Notes: generated from the letters alone by a model not told the origin. DNA of 64,000 nt from Ecdyonurus torrentis (GCA_949318235.1 OX439131.1:5229964-5293963); one strand, 5' to 3'; positions 1 through 41,239 are shown, counted from the stretch's first letter. A program made the numbers and translations.

Positions 1-20
1 TTTGAATGCTCTTTCATGTT

Positions 21-596
21 AACAGTGGCGTAACTACCAGGGGGGAAGAGGGGGAACTTCCCCCGGGCCCGTCAACTTCTGGGGGCCCGTCGGCTTCTGG
101 GGGGGGGGGGGCCCGTTGATGCTTGGCGCAAAAATAAAAATAAAAAATTGGTAATATTAAGTTTTATGTTGAAAACCGTATTTGAAAGTTAAAATGGATC
201 AATCAAATAATATGCATTTTGTGACAGAGGGTATTAATATTAACTACATTTTTTTAACAGTCACCACCTTCTAATTTAATTTTCTTTAAATGTCTTCTTC
301 AAATATCATAATATATTATGTATTTTTTTCTATTTATATAGCAAAAATTAATTATTGACAAAAATTAAAATCATGTATGATAGGCCATTTTAATGATTTT
401 TTTTTTTTTTTCATGTTAGGGACACTTTTTAATTTTCATTACAAAAAATAGCTTAAAATTTCAGTGCCACGCCCCCTTTTTCAAGATGATTCGCCTGCGG
501 CGCGCATCCACCCCTCCTCCCCGGCACTGTCCCCCTTTCGGGGGGCCCGTCTCAGATTTTTCCCCCTGGCCAATTTTTTGAAGTTACGCCACTGTT
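21..596. mobile_element. hAT-like non-autonomous DNA transposon (inverted ends)
   Basis: The first 15 bases of the left end, AACAGTGGCGTAACT (21-35), are exactly complemented at the right end (582-596). A further shared block, CCAGGGGG, lies just inside both ends. The interior is GC-rich near the ends (runs of G and GGGCCCGT repeats) and AT-rich in the middle, with no transposase. CAGTGGCG termini are typical of hAT elements. A perfect 8-bp target duplication is not visible; flanks TTCATGTT and TTCGTGTA are only similar. Confidence 0.7.
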
Positions 597-3500
597 CGTG
601 TACATCACATCCTGTATTGTTTTCCACGAGCCACACTCTCATTTAACTATAAAAAACATTTGCAGGAAAAAAAAATTTTATGCGTTACACTACTATTTAA
701 TATAAAATATAATAAAAATGTTGTTTAAGGAAATTTGCAGGTATGAAAATGCACAGTTTGTCGTAATAACTATAAGCGTGCATTTTAATTTGATTGTTTT
801 GTGCTTCACGTTATATTGGCCGGTAAGGAGAGGAAGGCGCGGAGCACACGCGCAGTGCACTACATATATGGCGCTACCTAAATCACTTTTAAATAAAAGT
901 TTATGAATTGGCCATGCTTTTGAAAACAGTTTTGTAATCCTGAAATGTTGTTCTAAAACATGTATATATCGTTTTTTCATAGTAAATTGGAGCTTTTTTT
1001 TTAATCAAGTTTTAATTATTCACTTGACCTTATGTGACCTTAAAAGTTGACCTAGGTCAAAGTAGTGGCCAGGTATTTTGTTGTCCACTATTTTGTGTAT
1101 CATTTGGCACTAGAACTAAATTTGTATAATAATTGCTTTTTCTGCTACAGTGCGACAAAGTAGAGTCTAAGGTGCGAGTGACGAAAACTAAATTTTTGAA
1201 TTTTGGCGGGAAAAAATCGAGTTTGAAAGTTTTGACCACTGGAAAAATTTAACATTGTTTAGGACTACAACTTATGTAAAAATGAGAAAAATCCAAATAC
1301 CCATGTCTCATACCTTAATGATAACCCTTGGACTTAGCGTAATATATAAACTATAATGAATAAATCCATAATATATTATAGAGAAAAAAAAGAGGTATAA
1401 TAATTTATTTTTCAATATTATATCTATCAAGATTAATTTAACGAAGAAGAAAAAAAAAAATAATGCTTGTGTGTGCATGTATATATACTGTATATATGAG
1501 AATGTATAGAGGCAAAATATATATGTATAAAAAAAAAAAAAAGGAAAGAAGCTTGTCAGACGATGATGATTATTGATGTTCGCGAGTTGACCGACATAAT
1601 ACGCTTGCTTACTTGCTTCGCTATACCTACATAGCATCTTTATCCCATCGTACATCATTAATTATCTCCCTTATTCCTGTCAGAAACTCTATTGTTATTA
1701 CATCAAATCTGGTACGATATGCCAGATGTTTGAAATACCCATAACTAACACACTATACGTACTTTATAATTTATTTATTTTATTACATTTTTTTTTGCAT
1801 ATGTTTAATATGAAACCAAACTTGCTGCAATAAAATCAATACATGTATACATAATAATAAATATATTTTGTTTTAACTTTATGTATGATATTCAATTTAT
1901 TTACAATTGTGTTTATTATCAATCTATTTTTATATTATAATTATAATATAAATAATTGTGTTTGTAAATGAATTATTTTTTTAAAGAAAAAAATTACTGT
2001 ACACTATTGTAATACTACATTACTTTGGTAGTATAAATATAATTTTAATAAAATTATTGTTTGTTTTTAAAATGTTGTTATCAGTAGGTTTATAATTTTA
2101 ATTTCAATTTTGTTAGAAAAATACAGCTGTACTAATAATACTGAAAGAAGGTTACATAACAAGTACATACAAGACTTTAGTACATACATGAAATAAGTGG
2201 GTGATGACTTTTTCTTAGGAGATATATTGTTGATAATATCACATATTACCACTATAAAAAGTTTAGTGCCACAAAGAAATTTGGAGATAGTACAATTAAT
2301 TTTACTTTATTAAGTTACATGTGTCTTAAAAAGAAAAAAAAATAATCTTGCACTCAAAACACTAAAGAAGATAGTTTTAACCTGATGCACCTACTTTATT
2401 GCAATGTAAAATGAATTAATGACAATTAAATTTCATAAGTATGAACTTCAAAACTGATAAGTATGCCAATTTTACTTAAAATCCGAGAAAAACACACGGT
2501 TAAAACTCTTATATTTATTTTTTTTTTAAATTTATTATTATTATTTTTTTTTTTTTTGCGAGTTTGTTTCTAGCCATCCATAAAATTTTTAAAAATCAGG
2601 ATATGTACACGCTGACAAAAGTTATTTGTTATGAGCAATAATGTTGATATGTTACGCTTGATGTAAATTTGCATTTATGTTATATAAATTTACCGGAAAT
2701 AAAATTTTATCAAAAGGCGTCAAATTTTATCATTTTCTGAGTCTTTTGTTAAAAATATGTCAAACAACGCATTGAAACTACGTTTTATACAATAGATTAT
2801 GCAGGTAATATGACATATCAATTTATCTATATTTATTAAAGCATGAATAAACGCAGTGAATATTTTTCATATATTTTTTTATTTCATATTAAAAATAATA
2901 TGAATAAATATAATTTTTTTTACATATCTCTCGTGAGACGAGTTAATATCTAGATGGAAAGTTGAAAAGACTGCATCTGCATGCACGTAGTACACTTGCT
3001 GCAGAAAGCTGCAATAAAAAAACTGCATTCATTGTGTCACGTTTATAAAGATAAAATCATTGACGCTGGAATAAGGCCAGCTTTTGCTATAGACTTAACA
3101 TACGCGACTTACGTATACTCAAAATTTGCCTAGTCGTAGTAGTTTTTTTTCTTTCTTAAACAGATTTTTGTATTTTAGAATAAGTATTCGTACTTTTATT
3201 TTCAGTTGCCTCTAATATTTTAACTTTTCCTTCCATTTCTTTTAAAAACTTTATTATAAATTTTTTTTATGACGCAACTAACCAAAACTTGGAAGTTAAA
3301 AAAAAAAGTGTTGGATAAATTTCTTGTTCAGATCGATGAATGAATGCAAAAGTAAGCCCACTTGAAGTTTGAAGAGGAAAGAAAAAGAAATTCAGTGCCA
3401 AATTATATTATTAGTGAGTGTTTATTAGCAATGAATTTTAAGCAGGAAAAAAGTTTTATTATAAATGCATAATACATCATTAATAATATTTATAATTGCA

Positions 3501-3940
3501 TGCTTTTCTTCATTATTCTAAAGATATGCCCTTTTTTTACAATGGTTAGTATTTAATGATGTACACATGTACAAAATTGAATTCTTATATCATTCAAATA
3601 TTTTTACTGAATTTTTCATTTTATTCTTATTAGAAATATACGCATGAAGTTTAAATAATAAAAATTATGTCTTAGTCGAGTACCTTTGAAAATTCTAGGT
3701 CAAAATTTGATTATTATTAGCTGTCAAAACATTTCTGATCTAACTGCAGTAGGATTGTCTTGCAATTCCAAATGATAAACAATTAGGGATACGTACGCTA
3801 CTCCTTTCTCTCGCGTGTGCACATTAATTGCTTAATTGGTAACAAGCATTTGATTTAAATTTTAAATTGCCTTGTTCTGAAACTGTAGGCTAATTTCGAG
3901 TCCAAATTTTGAAAGTTCATTATTAACGTCTACATTTTAT
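597..3940. other. Gene-free AT-rich flank
   Basis: No exon-like open frame with consistent splice sites was found. Notable content is a cluster of TGACCT half-sites (1025-1059) and a TTTTGGCGGGAAAA site at 1201-1214. The rest is AT-rich sequence with A and T tracts. Confidence 0.6.
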
Positions 3941-4262
3941 TGTGTCACGGTAGTATGTAATATGTGTTCTGGCTTAACGTACGGAGATCACGGATTCGAT
4001 TCTCAGTGGGTAAAACCGGCTTATTTAGAGGCTGCGGTTGCTTTGAGTGCATACTCCCGTGTTCTCCGCAGATTTATGCCAATGAGTTTTTTAGGCTTGA
4101 CAGATCTATTCATGACTTCGGCCAGTCCTGACAGTGCAAGGTGGTACTAGCCCAAACCAAGTCAGAGGTGTATCTCGGGACGTTGCGAAAAATCCACTCA
4201 TCTCATTCATTTCCATTAAGTCACACGTTGTTAGGATTATCCTGTTCTGTGGTATAGAACTC
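3941..4262 (+). mobile_element. tRNA-derived SINE, copy 1
   Basis: A box-B-like GGATTCGATTC lies at 3992-4002 and is followed by TCAGTGGGT. The body matches copies at 24541-24895 and 58395-58825: shared blocks include a CAGTGCAAGGTGGTA-type stretch, AAGTCAGAG, GGGACG, TCATTCATTTC and TCCTGTTCTGTGGTAT. Box A is degraded. No protein is encoded. Confidence 0.8.
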
Positions 4263-5225
4263 ATTTTCATTTTTACTTTTTCATGCTCCAAACATATTAT
4301 ATATTATAATATTATTTCATTAATTATATAAAAAATATTTAATTACACAATCAATTTTAAATCACATATAGTTTATACTTCATTAAAATAATGTAATGAC
4401 ATATTAATTTCATTATTCCAAAATACATATTTTATTATTAATTACACATTATTCTTTAATTAACTAATCGATCAAAAATAATAAATATTAAAAAGTTGTT
4501 GCATTAAAAACCCTAAATTAAATAATATAGTGAATTAAATTCAATATTTGATAATATTAAAAAAAAAAAAAAATCAGGGTTTTACGATGTAATAAAGAAG
4601 TTTATTTTATCTTTGTACGTCAGTGAGGGAGTTTGAAGCAACACGAGGAGGAAGGAAAAGAGAGGGCAAAGTAAACATGCAGGACTAACATTTGTGTTGG
4701 CTAGTACACACACACTCACCACGTATACAGCAAGCAAGCGAGCGAGCGAGCAGGCAGGCAGGCAGGCACTGGCCGCGGGCATGAGAGAAAGCATTCCCTG
4801 CTTACTTGCTTTTGACTCGCACTCTCATCATGATAAAAAGAAGAAGAAAAAAATCTCTACAACTAAACAAAGCACTATCAAGTTTATATATGATCCGTTC
4901 CAATGATAATATTTTCTATTGTAAATCCAATCTTTAATATAACAAGTCCTCTTTTTTTTTTTTAGTAATCAATAAAATGGGTTTGATTTTATATCCTATC
5001 TTTACGTTTGATTTAAGTATAAAGAGTGGTCAGTCTTTGTCATATATTTAGGAAAGCATGTTTTTTTTTTAAACTTAAAAAATAAAAATAAAGCATTAAG
5101 CTTTAAGAATTAATGGAATGAGTAACTTGACTAATTCATATAAGAAAATAATACAATATATATATACTTCTCGCAATACTAGTTCGAGCGGATACAGTGT
5201 AATTAACAATTTAAAGTCAACTGTG

Positions 5226-5293
5226 ATTGGCTAGTAGGTTTATAACACGCTCTCTGATTGGTTTAGCACCGCGGATACAGCTTTTGGCGGGAA
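5226..5293. promoter_or_regulatory. CCAAT-box pair plus E2F-like site
   Basis: Two ATTGG (reverse CCAAT) boxes at 5226-5230 and 5257-5261 are 31 bp apart, the spacing usual for paired NF-Y sites. TTTTGGCGGGAA, a strong E2F-type match, lies at 5282-5293. The block is more GC-rich than its surroundings. No start exon can be tied to it, so promoter function is inferred. Confidence 0.35.
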
Positions 5294-5525
5294 CGACCTT
5301 GTTTTCGCCAGAGTGTATATGTATGTATATATATATTATATAAATATCAAAGAAAATAATGAAAATCTTTATTATATCACAGATTGAATTGAATTTTCGT
5401 TCAATTTATATAATTGTTAGAACTATACGATAATTGCAAACTTTCAACAAGTTCTTTCCTGCCTTTAATATTAATTAAAAAAATCAATAAGAAAATTGTA
5501 TAAATGAACTGTACATTGTATGTTT

Positions 5526-5529
5526 TCTC

Positions 5530-5578
<49 letters not shown>

Positions 5579-5579
5579 C
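5526..5579. repeat. (CT)n microsatellite, interrupted
   Basis: About 54 bp of CT dinucleotides broken by GT and TT interruptions. Confidence 0.95.
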
Positions 5580-6070
5580 GCTACAAAGAGACCTCTTTTA
5601 AAACATAACCAATAAATTTAATTAATAACCTCGCTTCAATAGTTTCAATGACAATTTTTTCACCGACAGAAAAAAAAAGGGTTTTCTACTTAAATAACCC
5701 TTTTCAATTTTTATATATATATTAGGACATAAAAAAACTATAGACTACTTTTCAAAAGAAAAATACTTCGTCTTCCTACTATTTTTTTCACGTCCATCAT
5801 TGCTTTTTAGCCAATATAAAATATATAACATTTTTTTCTTTTCTGTTTGTAAGTTTTTGTGTGTGTGAGCAGCGTTGAAAAAGCATCCACAGAAGGAAGA
5901 ACATTACGCACCTTATTTATAAAAGGATTCTATCATCTTTTCTCTCTCTTTTTTTTTCCTGGGTGGTTTTGCCCTACAGCTTGATGTGCGGAGTCTTGGT
6001 ATATAGTGAGTGGTGTTTACCACTGCCATAGCTAGCTACTCAGCTCAATTAACTGGATGGAAGCTACCTT

Positions 6071-6071
<1 letters not shown>

Positions 6072-6125
<54 letters not shown>

Positions 6126-6127
6126 AG
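6072..6127. repeat. (CT)n microsatellite
   Basis: Nearly perfect CT array of about 55 bp, with one TT interruption near the end. Confidence 0.95.
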
Positions 6128-7465
6128 CTTTGTAACAACACTTGTGGTCGTGGCATTTTCATTTCACTCGCGTCTCTCACTGTTCACCTCACGTCATATC
6201 AATCATTGTAAATAAAAAATAAAAAACGTTAGGTTTCCTTTAAACAAAAACTTATTTTTTTTTTGTTCACTATTCAGTATTTTTTCTTTGATAAATTAAA
6301 CATTGATTTAATTAAAATATAATGTAACAATTAAAAAGATGTTATTAATTTTGCATCTATTCAATGAATTCAGTTGAATTTGTAATGTAAATTGGTATTT
6401 ATTTATTATTACTCAAGTTCTGCGAGTTGTTTTTACGTAAAGCATTAAAAATTTGCCTTGAATAATTGAATTATAAAAACACAAATCTTAGTTTAGTGTG
6501 AACTACTTACTAGTAGATTTAAAAATTCTGATTATGATAATTATTTTTTTAACTAAATTAAAGAAAGAAAAACTCACTTCAACTTTACATTCATGATTAT
6601 AAATTCTAATGAAATTACTGACATGTATCTGATTTTTCACAATATATATTGTATATTTTTTGTATTTAAGTTATTTTATATTATATCAAATTTATAATTT
6701 TATTAAAATTAAAATTTTAATATAATTTAACTTTATAATCTTTTATTTTTCATACGACAGTAAAATAAATTTAAAGGTGGTTAAATGAGAAATTTTAGAA
6801 ATTTTATTGACGATATTGATTTTCTATCAAATGCAGGGACAATTTAATTAAAATCATGACTTTTTTACTCTCTACATTGTCGAGATATAGATTGTTTAAA
6901 TTGTTTCAGTTTCTATGTGCACGCAAAAACAATAAAAAATGAGAATAGTGTTCAATTTAGGAAAACCGTTACTAAACTGTCTTTTATGTCTAAGTTTTTG
7001 CTATTAAACTCGAATTGGTTAAATTACTATCTAAACCTTCAAATTATTAACAAACTAAAAACCTTATAGGTTAAAAACATACTCAAATATTGAAGAAATA
7101 CAGGGAAAAAATTAAGTTTTTATATTTCACGTATATTCAGTATCTAGTATTTTTATTTAACTTAACATTTTTTTGCGCATAAAATTTTACGAACAAAAGT
7201 AAATCGCTGAGAACCCCCGATTTAAAAGTAATTCAATAAAAATAATCCAAAATAAACACCTTTATAAGTCTATATAGAAGCAACTTAAATAGATATTTCA
7301 TTCTGCAGACATGAAAAAAAAATACAATAAGCTATGAGAAAAGTAAATTGCATTATTTTTCACTGTGAGCGAGAGAGGAGAAAGGAGAAAAAAAAGATAG
7401 GAAAGGAAAGGTGTAAATAAAACGTGATAAAATGATCGTTTTAGACAGTTGAAAGATGTCATCCA

Positions 7466-7627
<162 letters not shown>

Positions 7628-7974
7628 GTATTCTTGATAGTGTAAAGAGTGAAACGAACGTCTTTCTTTATTTCATTCTCGAGGCAATAATACCGTCTCC
7701 TATAGTATGTTGTTTCTATATCCCTATTTCTGTATGTGTGTGTCGCCTAGAGGTGTTACGTGTGGTGACACCAATTCAGCGGGGGTGGAGAGAGGGTCGA
7801 GGGAAAAAGGCTGCACCGCGGTGTGGTTGCGTCAGAGAAGAAGGAAAACATGAAGCAAAGTGTGCGTGAGAGAAAAAGCCAAAAATCTTGCTCGCAAGAT
7901 AAATCACGCGGAAGATGTGATCCTTACGAGATTAACTCGGGAATCCTGACGCAATTTATTTTGCTAGCGTGAAG

Positions 7975-7978
<4 letters not shown>

Positions 7979-8017
<39 letters not shown>
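7979..8017. repeat. (GA)n microsatellite
   Basis: Perfect GA array of about 39 bp, 350 bp after the larger GA array. Confidence 0.95.
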
Positions 8018-8019
<2 letters not shown>

Positions 8020-8668
8020 AAGAGTTTTATGTCACTAAAGATTTTGTTACTAAAACTTCTTATAGCGTTGATATTATATAAACACAACTTATATACGTGA
8101 GAATTTTTTCTAAAGAGGAAAAAAAATTGAAATACATATTTTTATATATGAAATAGAATATAATACATATATAAAAAAAATAAAATATTTCATAAAAAAT
8201 TCATCTGCTATTTTAATATAAGTTGTTGTAACGTACGCATATATAAAAAAAATTGTGGTTAAATGTAAAATTTATGATGGTGATATAATACAGTATATAT
8301 TTATATAAATAAAAAAATATAAGTAGAAATAATTGTTGTTTTATTTATGCTTTTTGAAGTTGTTGAGTGTTTATTTGATGTAGATTTTTAAATGTAATGG
8401 CTGCTTCATTTTATGTTGTTGTATATTTATATTTATTTTAAGTAAAGATTTTTTTCTTACTGTTATTCATTTTTTTTTTTTTTTTTTTTTTTTTTGCTCT
8501 TCTTTTCTTGAGAAGCTTTTTAATCTTCTCTTGCAGCAAAAGAGAGTAAACAAGGCTTCAGGTAGGCGTCAGAGCATTAAACCAACGTTTTTCTTTCTTC
8601 ACAAGCAACGTTCAATGTTTATTCCTTGTATTTGTAAGCCTCGATACAATACTTGCTGGCACAAACAC

Positions 8669-8672
<4 letters not shown>

Positions 8673-8736
<64 letters not shown>

Positions 8737-8788
8737 TCATTCCAATTTTCTACTCCAAATTTCAAAAAAACCAATGGTACTTTTTTGT

Positions 8789-8831
<43 letters not shown>

Positions 8832-8850
8832 AATCTCTCTTTCTCCCTTT
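8673..8850. repeat. Facing (GA)n and (CT)n arrays
   Basis: A perfect GA array (8673-8733) is followed 57 bp later by a CT array with interruptions (8790-8850). The two are complementary and could pair on a single strand. Confidence 0.93.
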
Positions 8851-10871
8851 GAACAAAGATTTGTTTTTATTTTTACTTAAGTGAAAAAAAAAGCTTTTAT
8901 ATTGTATTATTTCATCTTAACATCAATTCTGTAGAAATTTTTAAATTAAACATGAAAATTTTTAATCATTTTAAAATGAGAAATAATAATTTTTTTTAAT
9001 TACAGTTAATGAGAAGGTCGTTGACATGTAATTTTATGTTTAATTGAAAAATATCTTATATGTTTTTGTACTAAATATCAAACGTTTTTAGTATTAACAT
9101 TTTTGTAGAAAATATATCAAAAACTGATATTGAAAGACTTGAATAGAAATACAAACAAAATTAAAATATAAATCAACCATCACACTCACATTGTTCAAAT
9201 AATATACAACGCATTTGTTTTAACTCTGAATAAATAGTATAACTCACTCGCACTACTTTTTATTGCCATAAAATTCAGTTCCAATTTAAACAACTTTATT
9301 TATGTGTCATTACACTAATGGATTTCTATTTTTTTAATTAAAAATATTCTTATAAGCTAAAAAAAAAGTAGAAAAAAAAAGTAAAACGAAAAGTCAAAAT
9401 CATTTTTTTAAGTTCAATCAACATGAAATTGTGAAGTCATTATTGGAGTAAAAAAATAATAATAATAATTTAAAGTATAATTTGCAAGGTTAAAAAGCAA
9501 TATATTATCACATTACGTAGATTTTTATGCTATTGTCTATTAACCATGAACAATATATTTTGGCTTAAAGGCGCCATATCTAACGTCTAACAATCCCCCC
9601 TAGTAGGCGATTTTAAGAGAGTTGCGAATAAGACAAAGCATAAATCTATCTGTAAGGTCTGACACTTGCTCCCTGGAGTGCTCTATGTCTGTCTATCCCC
9701 CCTTCTACCTCCTTACCCCTCCACCCCAACATACTCTGACTCTATACTCTCATTCTGACCTTTGTAGAGGGGAAAGAGAAATACAGTGTAAAGTAAACAA
9801 TAAATTTTTCCACCAAGTATCAAGAAAAATCTTAAATGCTACAACATTTGCAGGTGACAACACCATTTTCCTTCCTTTGATTTTTCTACATTATTTATGT
9901 ACTCTATAGATGTAACAGCTGTATGATGTAAAGTAAGAAATAAATGTTGTATGAAAGATATATAATAATTCTTAAGTGTAATTTTTATTTCGTTTATGGA
10001 AATATTAAATCTGATTTCTTTAAAGAAACAGTATGCATAAGACAAGTGCAATACAACAGGCTTTATTTATATTTTATTCTTAATGTACTAAACTTAATTT
10101 ATTTTTTATCTAAAATTTCTTTTTGTTATCTGATTTTCATTGCCATTGTGTAGAAATAGTATTTTATTTAAGATTTATTTTACTTTATGTAATCAGGTTT
10201 TTCACTTTGTACATTTTGTGTTAAAAATCAATATAAGAAATGGTAATGTAGTATTTATAAGCTGTACATACAAAGCAATCTTATAAGGTATATTTTTACT
10301 TCAGTGTAAAGAATATAATTTAAAATACCATTATTAAAAAAAAAAAAAAAAAAAAAAATGATTCTAACTGTAAGAATACACTTCGTATTCCACTTTAGAG
10401 CTTAAATCTTTTTCCGTATGGAAATAAAAGCTCTACATTATTTTTATTTAATATTGTGATATTTTTTATAATGCTACACTTAACCATTACATTATTTTCT
10501 CAAAACTTTGATCTTTACGACGGGTTCAATGGAACCACAGCACTGATTATTCAACCTGTGAAAATACACAGCCTGCATGGAAAGAAGAAGTTACTTAGTT
10601 GCATTTATGTCATTATATAGCATAAATGTTGCTAAATTGGAACAACATAAACAAATGTGCAATACAATAATAAATAATACTAAAGCAACGTAACATTATG
10701 CAGTATAGCATAAATTATATTTTAACGAACCAATGTTGTTTCAAATAAGACAGCTTAACTAGCACGTGTTTATTTTTGTTCCTGTGGCATTTTTTTAAAT
10801 AAACAAATGGAATTATTATTACATCAAAGGCAAACAGTGCAGGCTGTAGGCAAGGCTATATCTCTAAACCA

Positions 10872-11214
10872 TTAAAGCCATAGACCACATAAAACAACAT
10901 GTGCTTTTTAATGATTAAACACTAAATGGGATCTTCAAAACTGTTGACAATTTTTACCAGAATGTTAATGTAGCCCCAAGAGAGAGCGTGAAAATACTGT
11001 AAAGTATGCAATTTAAGTGACTATTCATGTTTATGACGTCAGAAACATGCAAAATTTAGTATGAAAATGTTGTGCGGGTTGCATAAATCGAAATTTCTGA
11101 TCACTGCTACGGAGCTACAGTTGGGTTTTGAGACAAACTAAAGTTATTTATGTAAATTCCATCTAGTGTTTTGTGATATAAATGCTAATGTTTTTCTCTG
11201 GTCTATTCCTTTAA
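10872..11214 (+). mobile_element. TTAA-bounded MITE, copy 1
   Basis: Both ends are TTAA. The left end begins TTAAAGCCATAGACCACAT and the right end, read on the other strand, begins TTAAAGGAATAGACCAGAG, an imperfect terminal inverted repeat of about 25 bp. A second copy lies inverted at 29657-29986 and matches along its length. No transposase is encoded. TTAA targets are typical of piggyBac-type transposition. Confidence 0.8.
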
Positions 11215-11524
11215 GGTGAAATGTCTATATAAATTGTTAAAACCCTTAGGCAGGTTACTAGGTGCAATAATTATAAGATCAATCAAGCATCTCCCGGATG
11301 TTGTTGTGTGCTGTCATGAATGTTTATGTACATGTAACTTGTTGTGCTCTCACACCTTACGTTTGCACCCTGCGTTAGAAAGAAGCATATAGCTTCAAGT
11401 CAGCTGTCATAACAGTTTGTGAAACTTAGTACAGTATATAAATACGAACTTGGATAACATAATTTGCCTTGTAATTACATGTTATTTTCCATAAGATAAT
11501 ATATTACAGATTTTTATGATTGTG

Positions 11525-11665
11525 TCATTTTACTTAAAAATAAATGTCTATTGGCTTATGGCCATTCATTGCTATCATATGGAGATTTCAGTTGACGCAA
11601 AACTCTATCTAAATACATGTTATTCCCATATGCCAATAGAATTTTTTTTTTTTTTAGTAAAATGA
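11525..11665. repeat. Short foldback (inverted repeat) element
   Basis: The left arm starts TCATTTTACT and includes TCTATTGGC; the right arm reads back the same blocks (GCCAATAGA, T tract, AGTAAAATGA). Arms are about 35 bp with a loop of about 70 bp. Confidence 0.65.
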
Positions 11666-11929
11666 CCGTACAATGATTTTTATTCTTATCACAACTTTCT
11701 GACACGTAGAAACAAATATTTATGTATAAAATCTACTTGCAGACAATGAGATATGACAGCAACAAAAAATATCAATTTTTACATTAAAACTGATGAATAG
11801 TCAGATTATGAAGGATAATCATAAGTTCATGACAAAACAATATATTTTTAGTATTATTATTTTTATTGACAGCTTCATATTTTTTCTTTCCTTCGAATTC
11901 TTTATGATATTATTTTTTTATATACAAAT

Positions 11930-12110
11930 TGTTGGCACGGGGGTGGTTCAGCCTCATACTTGGCGCAGTAACAATATGCTGGAGAGCTAGAGAACATCTC
12001 GACAAGCAGCATCTTGTGCTGCAGCTGGCACGATACAGTAAGAGAGTGAGAGTGCGGGGGCGGCGCGTCCTCACGTGCGAGCAACTTGAAACCACTTGTC
12101 GACATCTATA
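11930..12110. other. GC-richer island of unknown role
   Basis: Unusually GC-rich for this window. One plus-strand frame is open and includes LILGAVTICW, and a GTAAGA donor-like site follows 12032. There is no ATG in that frame and no family resemblance, so it is not called as an exon. Confidence 0.3.
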
Positions 12111-12960
12111 ATGATTGTTCACTTTTAACTTATCATCTTTTTAAGTGTCGATTCTCTTCACATTTTTCAATATAACAAATAATAACTTATCAAGTAAGAT
12201 CTTCAACATAAAGTTTACATACACTGATAAAAAATATCAAATTTCTAATATTCGTTGTCAATAAATATTAGTTTAAAAATTATACATTTTTTTAAGTCAA
12301 AGAAATGAGTAAAAGTTGTTACTCCATAAAAGTTGCAAAAAATTTCAACACTACATTGAACATTCTATATATTTTTGTAATTTCCCTGAAAGCAAGTTTA
12401 GTCACGTTTATAAACAATCAATTATGTACATACACAACCATACCATCTAATCTTGCTAGACATAGTGGTCAAAAAAGTGAAATATAGATAGAAAGTTAAG
12501 GCTAAGTTAAGCTAAGGTTCTTAATTTATGAAGTCGGAGAAGTATGATTTTTTTTTTCATGGTATAAAAAAATGCAAATATTTAAAAAATTGGTGGGTTC
12601 GTAAGCACAATTTTTAATTTCAAATTTGTTTTATACGAAGTCTTCATTTTATACCATTCAATATGTTTTGTCTCTCTTATCTGATGGTAACACATCCTAA
12701 AATTTTATCATATAATTTGTAGTTTTAATTTTTAATTTTATACGACATTACAATTAGGCGATCATATTGTGAATTTTAGAGATATATGGGTACTCTAATG
12801 ACAGGCCTTAAGAAACAAAGTCCCAATTTTTTTTTCTTTTCATGAAATGATTTGTTTTCTTAGTAAAAGAACAAGTTACGTTGTAGCAAAGAATTGGTTG
12901 TAAATCTTCTGTACACTTGGCTCACTCACTAACTGACTGATGTATGTTAAAATGTTACAG

Positions 12961-40664
<27,704 letters not shown>

Positions 40665-41239
40665 CCCCACTTGTCATTCTAAACCATGGTCACTGCTTCA
40701 TAAAGACTTGCATTAAATCATATCAATATGTAAATATCTACTCGAAAATACGTGATATTTCTAGAGTCTTGGACTTTAAAGAAAAACAGTAATTTCAATA
40801 CTAACTTTTTTTTTTTTTTTAAATTGTATGAGTTTTAAGTGATAATATCAACCAATTAAAAAAAAATAATTGGATTTATCTACCACTTATTTCATTCTTG
40901 GAACATCAATTACGACAATCGGTCATGGATAATAGAGCATAACTTAGTTTTGTATTTACTTGGTTATTATAGTATAATAATTAACTGAGCCTAACCATTG
41001 AAAAACAAAAGTTCTATCTCTTTTTAAAAAGCATTGAAATATTGTACATGCAAGCTGTTGTATTATAGCTATTCTTACATATTCTTACTTTATTGAAATT
41101 ACTATTTTTCCTTTAAAACAAAGTTACTTGACTATAGTTAATAATGGTGTACAATTATCGTTAAATGTAAACTCATATAATTATTAATACAGATTTTTAT
41201 AAAAAAAAAAAACTTATATCTGTAAAATAATAATTATTA

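Noticed and set aside
3962..4331. Overlapping short open frames
   Set aside because: The DNA is a SINE copy; the frames are not conserved among the three copies.
5960..6060. Possible exon after a strong acceptor (CCCTACAG)
   Set aside because: The frames that follow close within about 16 codons and no downstream donor fits a known protein.
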